From Dipylidium caninum (taxonomy: Eukaryota > Platyhelminthes > Cestoda > Cyclophyllidea > Dipylidiidae), in the NCBI GenBank assembly GCA_017562135.1, contig QEYB01000936.1:682001-746000 (forward strand): a DNA stretch of 64,000 nucleotides. The letters run 5' to 3'. Under the pieces are notes generated by a model. The model was not told the origin of the DNA. It ran no database searches and saw only the letters and a list, made by a program, of their open reading frames with translations. Positions 35,417 through 46,754 of the stretch are shown one piece after another. A program made the position numbers and the translations under genes. The stretch's first letter is position 1, and the number at the start of each line of letters is the position of its first letter.

Positions 35417-36271
35417 ATGGCGAAGAAAGAGAAGAAGCCTAAGGAGAAGAAGGAGAAAAAGTCCAAGGAAAAGAAGGCGAAAAAGGAAAAAAAATCTAAA
35501 AAGAATAAGGATGGCAAGTCTGGTCGGACTTCGATATGGGAGTCATTTCATGTGGAAGTTTTGGTATATGGTCGTAAGGATGTCGTAGATTTGTACTTAC
35601 TTAAGGTAAGTCCGTGTTCTCAGTGCTTCTAATCCTCTAATCTGTGTCCCTGTAGAAGGACTCTTTGAATACTACTGCAAACAAGTACAATGTAACTATC
35701 GATGCCAAATCAGGCGTCGATATGGATGGCAATATTGTGAATCGTAAGGGTGACCTCCTTCTTTGTGTCTACGACGTTCGTCAAAGGGAAACCCTTAAAT
35801 TCCTCCAGGAAAAAGTGAGGTCCACCTACTCACTTTACAAAATTCATTCCAGATTATACCAGAACTTAAAGACCAGCAAAATATGATGGCGATTGGTGGA
35901 TTGGGCTTGGAGTATAGAACTGGAGGAGGCATCTGTGAGACTGATGTGAGGAACATCCCCTCTTTGAAAAGTCAGTACAACTGCCCAGTCACTGAACTCA
36001 TCACATGTGATGCAGTAAGTGTCACTCTTACCGATGTCATCACCCTACTTCTTGTACTTAACCTTTTGGTTTCGCCTTCCAGAGTCAGTTAGGGGCGGCC
36101 ACCTTCGCTTTCTACATGGCCATGCACCCGGAGAAGTTCACCAAAGCCGGTGATAAACACAAGGATAGAGAGGATGAAGAAGAGAGTAAGAAGAAAAAGA
36201 AGACGTGCAAGTGCAAGAGAGACAAGAAGGACAAGAAAGAAAAAAAGGAAAAGAATAAGAAAAAGAAGTAA
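35417..36271 (+). CDS. Lysine-rich pseudo-GTPase family, copy 1
   Basis: Exons 35417-35605, 35656-35814, 35853-36014 and 36083-36271 (TAA), all joined in phase 0: 232 residues. The first 35 residues are almost entirely Lys and Glu (MAKKEKKPKEKKEKKSKEKK...), and the last 35 are again Lys-rich. The core resembles a Rho/Ras GTPase: a first strand (FHVEVLVYGRKDVVDLYLLK) where the P-loop should be, a LLLCVYDVRQRETLKFL strand-helix equal to the GTPase [A/S]D..LLVYDVT..ESF..L, AIGGLGLEYRTGG at the position of the NKxD strand, and ELITCDA at the SAL/SAK site, followed by the last helix (GAATFAFYMAMHPEKF). All guanine-binding residues are missing: no GKS/T, no DxxG and no NKxD. The GTPase relation is inference. 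The Lys tails suggest nucleic-acid or nucleolar binding. No ortholog was recognised. Confidence 0.75.
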
Positions 36272-37202
36272 CGACCGCGCATTTTCCAATACTTCCAACC
36301 TCTCAAATACCCAAACTCTCGCCGATTTACCAGATTTTCACACTCTGGCTCTTCCCATCGTCTACACCTTGTCATATTTTCCATCCCATCAACATATGTA
36401 TCCGGTCATATTAAGAAAGTCCTTCATGTCTGCTGACGCTCGCCGTCTTTTTCTGCCTCCTTCAATGAGCAAAGAGCGATTCTTTTTAGGAAACCGCTTC
36501 AGGCTTCCTTTCTACCAAGTTATATACATATTTGGACACAAATATTTATATGTATCTGTATTATTGATATCTGACGTTGACAATATATAATCTCGGTTTC
36601 GATGGAAATCTCTCTGCTCGCTAAAAGGGGCTGGCGTTAGTTGAGACATCTCAGTCTCATCACCTGTCAAGAGGCCCCACTTGTGCACCTTCCCCATTCT
36701 TCACTATAATTGGAAGTGGGTTTATCGGTAATTTTCGGGATGTATAGTCGCTCAGAAGACCAGGTTACCATTTTAACTACGGGGAGGGATGATTATGAGA
36801 TTGCCTCTCGACACGATGGGAGTAATTCACACGAAATTTTTGACAAACCAAGGATGGGTTGGAGGAAAAAAAAAGACATAAGAAGCGTATACGGGTTTGG
36901 GAAGCCGATACTACTGAAATGGAGAAATAAGGAAAATTGATGGAAGTGAAACGCAATGGCTCCCAATGCGAAATTGAGGAAAGTAGTAGAGACGAGAAGG
37001 CAGGAATAAGCCAAGAAAAAGAAACAACAATTGAAGGGGTTGAAAAAACTTAAAATTTAATCGATGAACATTCAACTAATTGGCAGTAAAAATGGAAATA
37101 AATTATTCCCGGAGTGAGAAGTATAAACTGCCTTTGAAGTGATAGGTACCTCGAGGAAAAAATCTGCCAATAGCATTTATCAAAGAGTTGCACGAGAGGG
37201 CC
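36272..37202. other. Spacer between cluster copy 1 and inverted repeat B
   Basis: Includes the copy 1 3' UTR. No gene was found; the frames on both strands are short and unsupported. Confidence 0.5.
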
Positions 37203-37933
37203 AAATTATTTCTAGTGGAGGGAAAATAAACGTGGGGAAGAGAGGATGGCTCAGAAGGCGACCACCACAACACACCACGTTCTCGAAACTGATTACAGCA
37301 CAACGACCATTCATAGAAGCAGTCTCTGCTCTCTCACCATGAGAACCCTCATCAGAGGACACAGACGACTCGAGGTTGTGCCGTCCCCTGCCCGACGCGA
37401 GGCAGAAGACTTGAGTCGTCGTCGAGTAAACGCATCCTCATACTAAGTGGCCAAACGCTCGGGCACCAGACAGTAAGAGAGAGGATGGAAGCGACCGTTT
37501 GGACAGAGCAGATAGGAGAGGGTGCAGTTGAACCGTCAGCCCCACAAATACACGCGCATCCACGTGGATCTGCCTTTCGACCGTCCAGGCGTCCACCCAC
37601 CTCCATGCAGCGATGACCACACGAGTGCTCAGATCCGCGTTCTGAGGAGAGGGTGTTGAAAGAGTGCGACACACCGCGCCGCACATACTTTCACACATGT
37701 GCAAACACTTTTCTACCGTCTGACTGTGCAGAATTGAGAGGGAGAGAGAGAGACGAGGCGTCAAGGTGTGAAGTCGAGAATGAGCAGCTTTTTTCCCACT
37801 TACACACACACACACATAGAGAGAGAGAGAGAGAGAGCGAGAAAGAGAGACAGAGAGTCGCGGACGTGTACGTATACGTAGAGGTGGAGGTGCAGGAATA
37901 TGGCGGTGGAAGTGGTGGTGGAGGAGGAGAGAG

Positions 37934-37968
<35 letters not shown>

Positions 37969-38537
37969 GATGGGGATGAGAATGGGGAAGAAGAGGGTGA
38001 AGGTGTTGGATCGAAGGTGAGAAGAAAACATCATCGAACATGAAGGGCGCTACGAGAAAGGAATGCTGGTGACGGGAGAGTCGGTCCAATTGCCTGAACT
38101 GCTTCAAGATGGACGATGCAGTAGATGGAAGGAGAGAATTGACAACAAGCAGGAACAGAGTGAATGGGTTGACGGACTGGAGGGATGAGGAGGAGGAGGG
38201 AGGGAGGGAGGGAATGAGAGGAGTGGGAAGGGGGTGTGAGGAAGGAGAATGAGAGGTAAAACTGGTGACAGAAGCTGCCACTAAAATTGAACGCCTTCGA
38301 TATCCACTCCCCCAACTCTTCCGACTCTTCCGGCTCCTCCGACACCTGCGACTCTTCTTCCTCCACCGCCTTCTCCCCTCTCTTCCACACATCGTCTTGG
38401 GGTCATTCACAACACCGAGCCTATTTATAGACCACCTCAATTACTCTGAATGACGTGCATCTACCCTCTTTCATTCTATCCACCATCACCAAAATCACCA
38501 CCACCACCACCACCACCACCACCACCATCTACAGCCT

Positions 38538-38576
<39 letters not shown>

Positions 38577-39711
38577 AATCCTCCTCCTCCACTTCCACTT
38601 CCACTTCCACTTCCCCTGCGATCCACACTCCTGCTCTCCCCGACACGTCTTGTCTCTCCACTTGTCCGTCGGATGCTCTCTCACCCCACAATCGCCTCCA
38701 TCGCGTCTGCCAGTTTATTTATTTACCACTGAGCGACATCCTCACTGCGTGAATGTTCTCCAAAGCTCCCATTTCCCGACCACCAACCTCCGCTTGTCCT
38801 CCCGTCACCAGAGCAATTGCATGATGCAATCGGTAATGATCTGAGGCATTGTCGTCGAATCCATCTGACACATGGTCTCTCCTAACCTCTGTCGCGACGA
38901 AGGAGGTTGCCTGACAGTTTGCATGTCCTTGTCTGTCCATCAGGAGACCGCGTCCCGACCCCTCAACCACTCTTCTATGTTGACAGGACAAATCCCTTAC
39001 TCGACCCTGTCTCCTCTGTCCGTACCTCGTCCGTCCGTCTGCCCGTCCGTCCGTCTGTCTCAACTCAGTCGCCTTGCTGTAGGTGGAGTGATGACTTGAA
39101 CGCGTGGGTTTGCTCACGCCTGTGTGTCACTGGTCTCCATGAGGCAGGAACGACAAGCTGATTGGTCCAGGTGCCAGCCGACCAGTTAAATCGGTGTAGC
39201 CGTTTTGACTGAAGAGCTGCCTTCTTTTCGCAATGGAAAAGCAAACCACCGTTCTGACAATATTGTCAACTTTCCCTTTCCTTCCTTTCTCACTTTCCCT
39301 CCCCTTTTGCATCACTGACCACGTTGTTCGGCAAAATACTCACCCTTCTCTCAAAGTTAATCCTTTGTTTGACTTTGTATCTTATGTAATCAAGTCTGCT
39401 AAGTAGTTTTCTGGTTGCCTTCCTACTTGCAATGTCGTAGGTCCTCTGCGCCATTGTCCGTCCCCTTCACTGTTTCTCTTCAGTATCACCTGTTCGGCAC
39501 ATTGAAATTTTAATTCGCTCATGTTGTGGCGCATGTCGGTGGATGGTTCCACGTCAGTGCAATCTCCCGACTGTCGAAGCACCATCTATAATTTGCAATA
39601 TTTCTATACTTCATCTACCTTTTGTCGTTGCAATTTCACCAAGTTGACACTTTGGTCAGTTTTAATGCAAAAGAATACGGCTTGACATCTTGCGATAAGT
39701 TAATGTTCCCG
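37203..39711 (+). repeat. Left arm of large inverted repeat B
   Basis: About 2.5 kb that recurs as its reverse complement at 42515-44994. Shared mirrored landmarks are aaattatttctagtgg at the outer edge (37203 / 44994), the QKATTTTHHVLETDYSTTT frame, the (GA)n/(CA)n/(GGA)n block at 37740-37975, the (CCA)n and CTCCTG tracts at 38490-38576, the RPLNHSSMLTGQIPYSTL frame, the MVLRQSGDC frame (39382-39585 minus; 42643-42828 plus), and the inner edge gttaatgttcccg (39711 / 42515). The repeated frames differ by few residues, so the arms are recent or kept alike by gene conversion. Indels concentrate in the microsatellites. Confidence 0.93.
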
Positions 39712-40320
39712 TCTAGACTCCTTGAGTCTGCCGGATTTATCTAAACTTCACTGGTGGAGAGACGTGATGGCCGTCGATTTATGAATGGGTACGGCGAATA
39801 TTTTCACGTTAATCTGCTGATCCACGGTTCTCTACCACTTGGCTTCCTATGCAGCCTCATGGAACGAGAACCTCATCTGTCCACTTATGTTAGGATATCA
39901 TTCAACGCGTCCATAACCCCGCTGCCCGCACCTGATTGGCCCACATTTCAGCCAATCACATGACTCTCTTTAGCCACTTCGGCACCGATAGGCTGTCATG
40001 CACCAAGCACAATAATCGGCTTTAATACGTCTAAAATAAATACTAAGTCCATTTTCTTCCTTTCCATATCCGACCCACCTTATTCATAGCCATAATCACT
40101 TGCCACTTTTTATCATCTCTCCCTACAATTCAATTCCTCTGGATGACCATGTCCCTTTTTAAAGTGAGAGGAATGACATCTTTTCTAGCACATACTCAGG
40201 TGTCATTACCGAAAGTCGAAACTTAATTAGCACTCAACTTTTATGAGGACTGGTTATTTCGACATCCATCCAATAAGAATTTGACATTTGTGCAGTACAG
40301 TGAGCACCATGCGGGGATCA

Positions 40321-40376
40321 CCAATGAGGAAGTTGTAGCTACTTGTCAATCACCCTGTAAATGATAGGTTATAAAA
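40321..40376 (+). promoter_or_regulatory. CCAAT-TATA promoter of cluster copy 2
   Basis: accaatgagg with CCAAT at 40321-40325, and TATAAAA starting at 40370. The ATG at 40420 is 50 bases after the TATA start. Same spacing as in the other copies. Confidence 0.7.
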
Positions 40377-40419
40377 AAGGGCTGCATAGTCAAGTGAAGG
40401 TTAAACACATTGGAGTTTG

Positions 40420-41283
40420 ATGGCAAAGAAGGAGAAGAAGCCAAAGGAGAAGAAGGAGAAGAAGTCGAAGAAGGAGAAGAAGTCAAAGAAAGACAAAGGC
40501 GACAAACATGCCCATGATAAGGGGAGTAAGAAGACGAACACGGAGACCTTGCGCTTAGATGTCAGTGTATGCGGCGATCCTCGAGTCATTGAAATGTACA
40601 TGAAGGCGGTAAGTCATGTAAAGACGCAGCGATAATAGGTCATCTTTTCCCTTAGAATGGTGAAATGGAGGCACTAGTGCGTAATTATGAAGTCGAAATT
40701 TCGCCCGTAGTTGGTAATGACTCTTATGGGAAAGTCGAAGATCGTGATGCCCATTTATTCCTCTGCGTCTACGATGTTCGTAATCCCGAGACTGTTGGTT
40801 TTCTGAGGACGAAAGTGAGTTAACGGCCTTAGCGAAGATCTTATTATTTACGTGTACTAGGTAATGTCAGAAGTGAAGAAATTGAATAAACCGTTGGCTA
40901 TAGCTGGTCTCGGTGTGGAGTACCGAACGGGAGGTGGTAAAGACGAGACGAACATTAGGACCGCCTCTTCACTTGGTAGGGATTATGGATGCCCAAGTAC
41001 CGAGTTGGTTAGCTGCGATGGTGTAAGTCATCCTCCTCCACCTTAGTCGATCATCCCTGGTCTACTCAACAGCCTAACCTCGCTCCCATTTCAGCACCAA
41101 TTGGCGGCAGGGACGTTTGCATTATACGCGGCCGCGAAACCGGATAGATTCGAGGAAAAACGCCAGTCCGCGGAGGCCGAAGGGGACGGTGATAAGAAGA
41201 AAAAGAAGAAGAAGAAGGATAAGAAAGAGAAGAAGGCAAAGAAGGATAAGAAGGAGAAGAAGGAAAAGAAGAAGAAGAAGTAG
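40420..41283 (+). CDS. Lysine-rich pseudo-GTPase family, copy 2
   Basis: Exons 40420-40608, 40656-40814, 40861-41022 and 41095-41283 (TAG): 232 residues. Exon lengths are 189/159/162/189, identical to copy 1. N-terminal Lys/Glu tract (residues 1-30), core residues 40-190 and Lys-rich tail about 200-232. The core is the clearest for the GTPase resemblance: LRLDVSVCGDPRVIEMYM (P-loop site without GK[S/T]), HLFLCVYDVRNPETVGFL, KLNKPLAIAGLGVEYRTGG (NKxD site reads GLGV), YGCPSTELVSCDG and QLAAGTFALYAAAKP. The tail ends KKEKKKKK with no CAAX prenylation box, unlike polybasic Rho/Ras tails. The gene sits alone in the loop of inverted repeat B, in the same orientation as the other copies. Function unknown. 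Confidence 0.78.
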
Positions 41284-42514
41284 ACAGATAGGACTTATTT
41301 ACATACACCAGGCCCGTCCCCCGCCCCCCACCCCCAATTGGAATCGGACACCAGGACAGCCGACCCCAAGTCCTCAGCATCAGTCTCGCATATTCCAACT
41401 ATCCCCATTCTCTATCCCCGCACGAGGATGTGTATCATTCATTCAGGGGACCTACAACCTTGTTCCACTTGTATACTTTTTTGCAAGAGGCATCATTTTC
41501 GCTGATTTCCACATCGCCATAACTACTTGAATTTGTTAGGTGTGTTTGGTGTCCAGGTCAAGTTAACAATGGGACTGGCAGGTTAATGTTAACTTTGGCC
41601 ACGATGTAGGGGGAATCAAGATGAGGTGTGGGAAAAATTAAAGTCAGTAGAAGCGAGAGAGGGGAGAAACTAGCTCGCAGTGTTGGCTATGACAGCATCT
41701 GATCGGTAAAGATGCAATTACTGGAGGACAATGAGAAGAGAGTTGCTCTGGATGTTCGACGTGTGATCTGCGGTGACAGGGTAACGAGCAGGCTGCTTGT
41801 CACCTATCAGTCATTTGGACTGTAAGAAAGGCGGAAAATTCGCCAATGGACCAGTTGAACGAGAGATGGTAAAGCACTTAACAGGAGGCCCCGAAAGTAT
41901 GGAAATTGAGCTCACCACATGAGGAACAATTTCTAATTTCGTTAAAAGGAATGTGGGTCATCGAGATGCTGGTAAAACGCGTAGTCCACAACGCCAGCCA
42001 CACTCTTCGGCATCTCCAGCCCGTTTGTGGGAACTTTTCGTCATGTCGATCCATAAAATAGGCCTTCTTTAAACTGCCATGGGACCCGAAATAGCCAACG
42101 TTAACTACAAGTGCTGAAAGACTGCAGGTTAAGAAAGTACCTTTCTAGTTCAACTTCCTGACCGTTAATTCGTCCCATTGGAAATAAAATCTTTGGATCT
42201 TTGGGATAAACTTAGGAGGAGAGGACAAGCAGCTGGAATTAGTGACAAAATGTGAATGGTCGAGGCATTGTCTTCCACAGAACGGTGGCGAATGCGATAA
42301 CAAGGCAAAGATTATGATGGCCAGATGAATAGAAAGTTGGTGGCGAGGATTGCCAAGGAGTGGAGGAGTGAAGGGGGAGGTGGAGAAAGAGAACGAGTAA
42401 GATGACGTCAGTACGATGGTTTGCTTCCCCATTTCGAAATAAAGCAGTTCTTCAGCCTGATCGGCTGACACCTGGACCAATCAGCTTGACGTTCTAGCCT
42501 CATTTAAATCAGGT
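41284..42514. other. Spacer between copy 2 and the right arm of inverted repeat B
   Basis: No gene was found. Its end (about 42380-42514) is a diverged duplicate of 42900-43070 in the arm. Confidence 0.5.
42380..42500 (+). repeat. Diverged direct repeat, unit 1
   Basis: Shares ggtttgcttccccatttcg (42418) and ctgacacctggaccaatcag (42466) in the same order and orientation as unit 2 at about 42900-43070. The spacing is longer in unit 2, which has an insertion of about 30 bases between the two blocks. Confidence 0.8.
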
Positions 42515-44994
42515 GGCGGGAACATTAACTTATCGCAAGATGTCAAGCCGTATTCTTTTGCATTAAAACTGACCAAAGTGTCAACTTGGTGAAATTGCAA
42601 CGACAAAAGGTAGAAGAAGTATAGAAATATTGCAAATTATAGATGGTGCTTCGACAGTCGGGAGATTGCAGTGACGTGGAACCATCCACCGACATGCGCC
42701 ACAACATGAGCGAATTAAAATTTCAATGTGCCGAACAGGTGATACTGAAGAGAAACAGTGAAGGGGACGGACAATGGCGCAGAGGACCTACGACATTGCA
42801 AGTAGGAAGGCAACCAGAAAACTACTGAGGATTAACTTTGGGGGAGAGGTGAGTATTTTGCCGAACAAAGTGGTCAGTGATATAAAGGGGAAGGAAGGTG
42901 GAGAAAGGAAGGAAAGGCGAAAGTTGACAATATTGCCAGAACGGTGGTTTGCTTCCCCATTTCGAAATGAGGCAATTCGTCGGCCAAAACGGCTACACCG
43001 ATTTAACTGATCGGCTGACACCTGGACCAATCAGCTTGTCGTTCCTGCCTCATGGGACCAGGTGACACACAAGGCGTGAGCAAACCCACCCGTTCAAGTC
43101 CTCACTCCCACCTACTGCAAGGCGTTCTGAGTTGAGACAGACGGACGGACGGGCAGACGGACGGACGGACAGAGGAGACAGGGTCGAGTAAGGGATTTGT
43201 CCTGTCAACATAGAAGAGTGGTTGAGGGGTCGGGACGCGGTCTCCTGATGGACAGACAAGGACATGCAAACTGTCAGGCAACCTCCTTCGTCGCAACAGA
43301 GGTTAGGAGAGACCATGTGTCAGATGGATTCGACGACAATGCCTCAGATCATTACCGATTGCATCATGCAATTGCTCTGGTGACGGGAGGCCGGGAGCTT
43401 TGGAGACGAGCATGGTGACCTGTGGCAGCACGGGAGAAGGTTGGGGCTGTGTTGGAGTATTTAGCAGGTAGGGAATCCTCTTTAGCATTCACGCAGTGAA
43501 GATGTCGCTCGGTGGTGAATAAACTTAACTGGCAGATGCGATGGAGCGATTGTGGAGCGAGAGAGCATTCGACGGACAAGGGGAGAGACAAGACGTGTCG
43601 AGGAGAGCAGGAGTGTGGCTCGCAGTGGAAGTGGAAGTGGAAGTGGAAGTGGAAGTGGAAGGAGGAGGAGGAGGAGGAGGAGGAGGAGGAGGAGGAGGCG
43701 GTAGATGTGGTGGTGGTGGTTGGTGGTGGTGGTGATGGTGGTGGAGAGAATGAAAGAGGGTAGATGCACGTCATTCAGAGTAATTGAGGTGGTCTATAAA
43801 GGGGCTCGGTGTTTTGAATGACCCCAAGACGATGCGTGGGAAGAGAGGGGAGAGGAGCGGAAGAGTCGGAAAGAGTGGGAGGGGAAGGCGTTCAATTTAG
43901 TGGCAGCTTCTGTCTTTCGACCAGTTTTACCTCTCATTGGAACTCCACCCCCCTTCCCACTCCTCTCATTCGTTCCTCCCTCCCTCCTCCCTGCCTCCCT
44001 TCATCCCCCATCCGTCCGTCATTCACTCTTTATCCCATCTCCTCCCACCAGTTCCTCTTTGCTTGTTGCCAATTCTCTCCTTCTCTCTACTGCGACATCC
44101 ATCTTGAAAGCAGTTTCCCCTCACCAGCATTCCTTTTCTCGTAGCGCCCTTCATGTTCGAGACAGTGTTTTCTTCTCACCTTCGATGCAACACCTTCACC
44201 CTTCTTCTTCCCCATTCTCTCCCCATCTCCTCCTCCTCCTCCTCTCCTCCTCCTCCTCCACCACCACTTCCACCGCCATATACCTGCACCTCCACCGTAT
44301 ACGTACAAGTCCGCGACTCTCTGTCTTCTCTCTCTCCTCTATCTGTGTGTGCGTAAGTGGGAAAAAAGACGCTCATTCTCCACTTCACACCCTTACACCT
44401 CGTCTCTCTCTCTCTCTCTCTCTCTCTCTCGCGATTTCTGCACAGTCAGACGGGCGCAAAAGTGTTTTGCGCATGCGTGAGAGCATGTGCGCGATGTGTG
44501 TGGCATCTCTTCAACACCCTCTCCTCAGAACGCGGATCTGAGCACTCGTGTGGTCATCGCTGCATGGAGGTGGGTGGACGCCTGGACGGTCGAAAGGCGA
44601 TGGCTACTGCCACGTGGATCTGTCAGATCGAGTGGATGCGCGTGTATTTGTGGGGCTGACGGTTCAACTGCACCCTCTCCTATCTGCTCTGTCCAAACGG
44701 TCCTTTCCATCCTCTCTCTTACTGTCTGGTGCCCGAGCGTTTGGCCACTTAGTATGAGGATGCGTTTACTCGACGACGACTCAAGTCTTCTGCCTCGCGT
44801 CGGGCAGGGGACGGCACAACCTCGAGTCGTCTGTGTCCTCTGATTGAGGGTGCTCATGGTGAGAGAGCAGAGACTGCTTCTATGAATGGTCGTTGTGCTG
44901 TAATCAGTTTCGAGAACGTGGTGTGTTGTGGTGGTCGCCTTCTGAGCCATCCTCTCTTCCCCACGTTTATTTTCCCTCCACTAGAAATAATTTT
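42515..44994 (-). repeat. Right arm of large inverted repeat B
   Basis: Reverse complement of 37203-39711. The loop between the arms is about 2.8 kb (39712-42514) and contains copy 2. The microsatellite tracts differ in length from the left arm: a GGAAGT/GGA tract at 43620-43700 and a (CT)n at 44400-44430. Open frames within it are compositional or mirror those of the left arm and are not called as genes. Confidence 0.93.
42900..43070 (+). repeat. Diverged direct repeat, unit 2
   Basis: Second unit of the direct repeat described at 42380-42500, located inside repeat arm B'. Its inverted counterpart is at about 39135-39260 in the left arm. Confidence 0.8.
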
Positions 44995-45157
44995 GTCCGT
45001 CTACGCGGTTAAAGTAGTTTCCAAACTGTGAAGTCCCTTTCAGCTGTCTGTTGAATGTTGTGGGCAAATTGTACGGTTCTCGGCACAACTAAGTTTTCAC
45101 CTCTCCACACTCTGATACGTGGACATGTGCGTGCCATCCATGCTCCGCTCGGTTGCG

Positions 45158-45213
45158 CCAATCAGATATCTCACACTCACAACAATTAGGTTACCTCTGT
45201 CGGTCTATAAAAA
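45158..45213 (+). promoter_or_regulatory. CCAAT-TATA promoter of cluster copy 3
   Basis: CCAAT at 45158-45162 (gcgccaatcag) and TATAAAAA at 45206-45213. The ATG at 45255 is 49 bases after the TATA start. This spacing selects 45255 over the earlier in-frame ATG at 45219. Confidence 0.7.
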
Positions 45214-45254
45214 TACTAATGAATCGCATTAGTGGCTATGCAGTTAAAATTGCC

Positions 45255-46089
45255 ATGGGGAGAAAGTTAAAGGCCTCGGGATTGCAGAAGGCGAAGGGGA
45301 AGAAAGACAAGCCGGAGAAGAGTGAAACACCAGAGCACGTGGAGAAAATTTCAGGTCTTAAGAATCTCAACATAGATGTTGGAGTGTGTGGTGATCCGGA
45401 CGTGATTGCATTGTTTATGGAGAAGGTGAGTTCGACCTCTTTCAATACCTTTCCTCTCCCACCCTCGCCAAGCCATCCCGAGGCTTACAGTCCCTCCATT
45501 CACAGAAAGAAGACATAGAAACCCCAGTAGACCGATATCAAGTCAAAATTTACGCTCAACCGGGCAATGACGAAAATGGCAGAATGATGAACAGCACAGC
45601 CCCCTTCCTCCTCTGCGTCTACGACGTTCGTAATGTGAAAAGTGTCGGCTACCTCCGAAACAGGGTAAGATGTTGCGTGAACGGGTTGGGAATTTCCTAG
45701 ATCCTTCCTGAGGTTAAACGCCTCAATAAGAAGTTCGCCGTGGCTGGATTGGGCTTGGAGTATCGCAGCGGTATGTGCCGAGGTGAAACGTCAATTGAGA
45801 CTGCCGCCAACTTAAATTATTCCTTCGGATGTCGATGTAACGAAATCATCAGTTGCGATGGAGTAGGCAATTCTTCCTTGGCCTACCCACTTCTCTGCCT
45901 TTTAATTAATTTTCCGTTCTAATTATTCGTTGGTGTCTTATCATCCAGGCACAAATGGCCGCGGGCATATTTGCGCTTTACGTGTCCACGTGTCCGGAGT
46001 TGTTTGACCAAGGGCACAAAGTAGCCGGAGGGAGGAGGCCCGGCTGGTTTAGGGCGAAGGAGACCAAGGACAAGGAGCTGATGTACTGA
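45255..46089 (+). CDS. Pseudo-GTPase family, copy 3 (short tail)
   Basis: Exons 45255-45425, 45506-45664, 45701-45862 and 45949-46089 (TGA): 210 residues. The middle exons keep the exact lengths 159 and 162 and phase 0. The core is conserved (LNIDVGVCGDPDVIALFMEK; PFLLCVYDVRNVKSVGYL; FAVAGLGLEYRSG; GCRCNEIISCDG; AQMAAGIFALYVSTCPELF). The N-terminus is less Lys-dense (MGRKLKASGLQKAKGKKDK), and the C-terminal Lys run of copies 1 and 2 is replaced by GGRRPGWFRAKETKDKELMY. As in the other copies, there is no P-loop, NKxD or SAK motif. It begins about 260 bp outside the right arm of inverted repeat B. Probably functional, since the frame and splice sites are intact. Confidence 0.75.
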
Positions 46090-46650
46090 CACTGGTTACC
46101 TCCACCTCTTAACGTGTTATCAAGGTCCCTAAATTTGGAATTTCCTCTCCTCCACCTTTCTTGAGACCTTCTTAATGTCGGCCACTTCATGGACCACGGA
46201 GGCTGTCATTTTCACCACCCTTTTCCATCCCCCTATAAATCGCCTTTTCGTCTTCTTCCGTACCCATCACTCGGCTTGGGCTTTTCTTGGAGTTAAATTC
46301 TTTAAATCTGTTGAAAGGGAGATTGGTGTAGGATATGCGAGCTCAGAACACCGAGGGAAAGTCTGCGATAGCTTTTAAAAGTCCACAGGGGCATCCGGCT
46401 CGTGTACTCCGCCTAGTAGATGTCGAAAATAAAATGAACGCATCTTCTGTCAAGAGGCGACACGGTCAACTTATCCATCATTATTCCCTCAAGCGCATAT
46501 TTTACCCATCACCAAAAAGGTTCACGTATTTCAGGTGTCATCTGAAGTCTTTCCTTTGAGGTGCTCCCTTAATTCAGGACGTCCACTTACAACATTCCGA
46601 TCGCTGAGCACGGACAGAGTGAAGGGAGTTGAATGGCAGAGAGGAAGGAA

Positions 46651-46711
46651 CCAATGAGGGTCTTTGATGACCTGTCACTCGCAGGTGGATGATGGAAAGA
46701 TCTCTATAAAA
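46651..46711 (+). promoter_or_regulatory. CCAAT-TATA promoter of cluster copy 4
   Basis: ccaatgaggg at 46651 (same ten-base context as copy 2) and TATAAAA at 46705-46711. The ATG at 46755 is 50 bases after the TATA start. Confidence 0.68.
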
Positions 46712-46754
46712 CGGCTGCGTTATTCACGCAAGATTGACAGATAAGAAGTCTTTT

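Noticed and set aside
37438..38440. Long minus-strand frames with poly-Ser
   Set aside because: Read from GGA, GA and CA microsatellites in repeat arm B; not conserved in the partner arm.
39382..39585. Conserved frame starting MVLRQSGDC, repeated at 42643
   Set aside because: Present in both arms, but only because the arms are copies. Ends differ, no splice context and no family match.
37203..44994. Palindrome B as terminal inverted repeats of a DNA transposon
   Set aside because: No transposase frame in the loop, the loop holds a gene of the local tandem family, and no target-site duplication could be identified.
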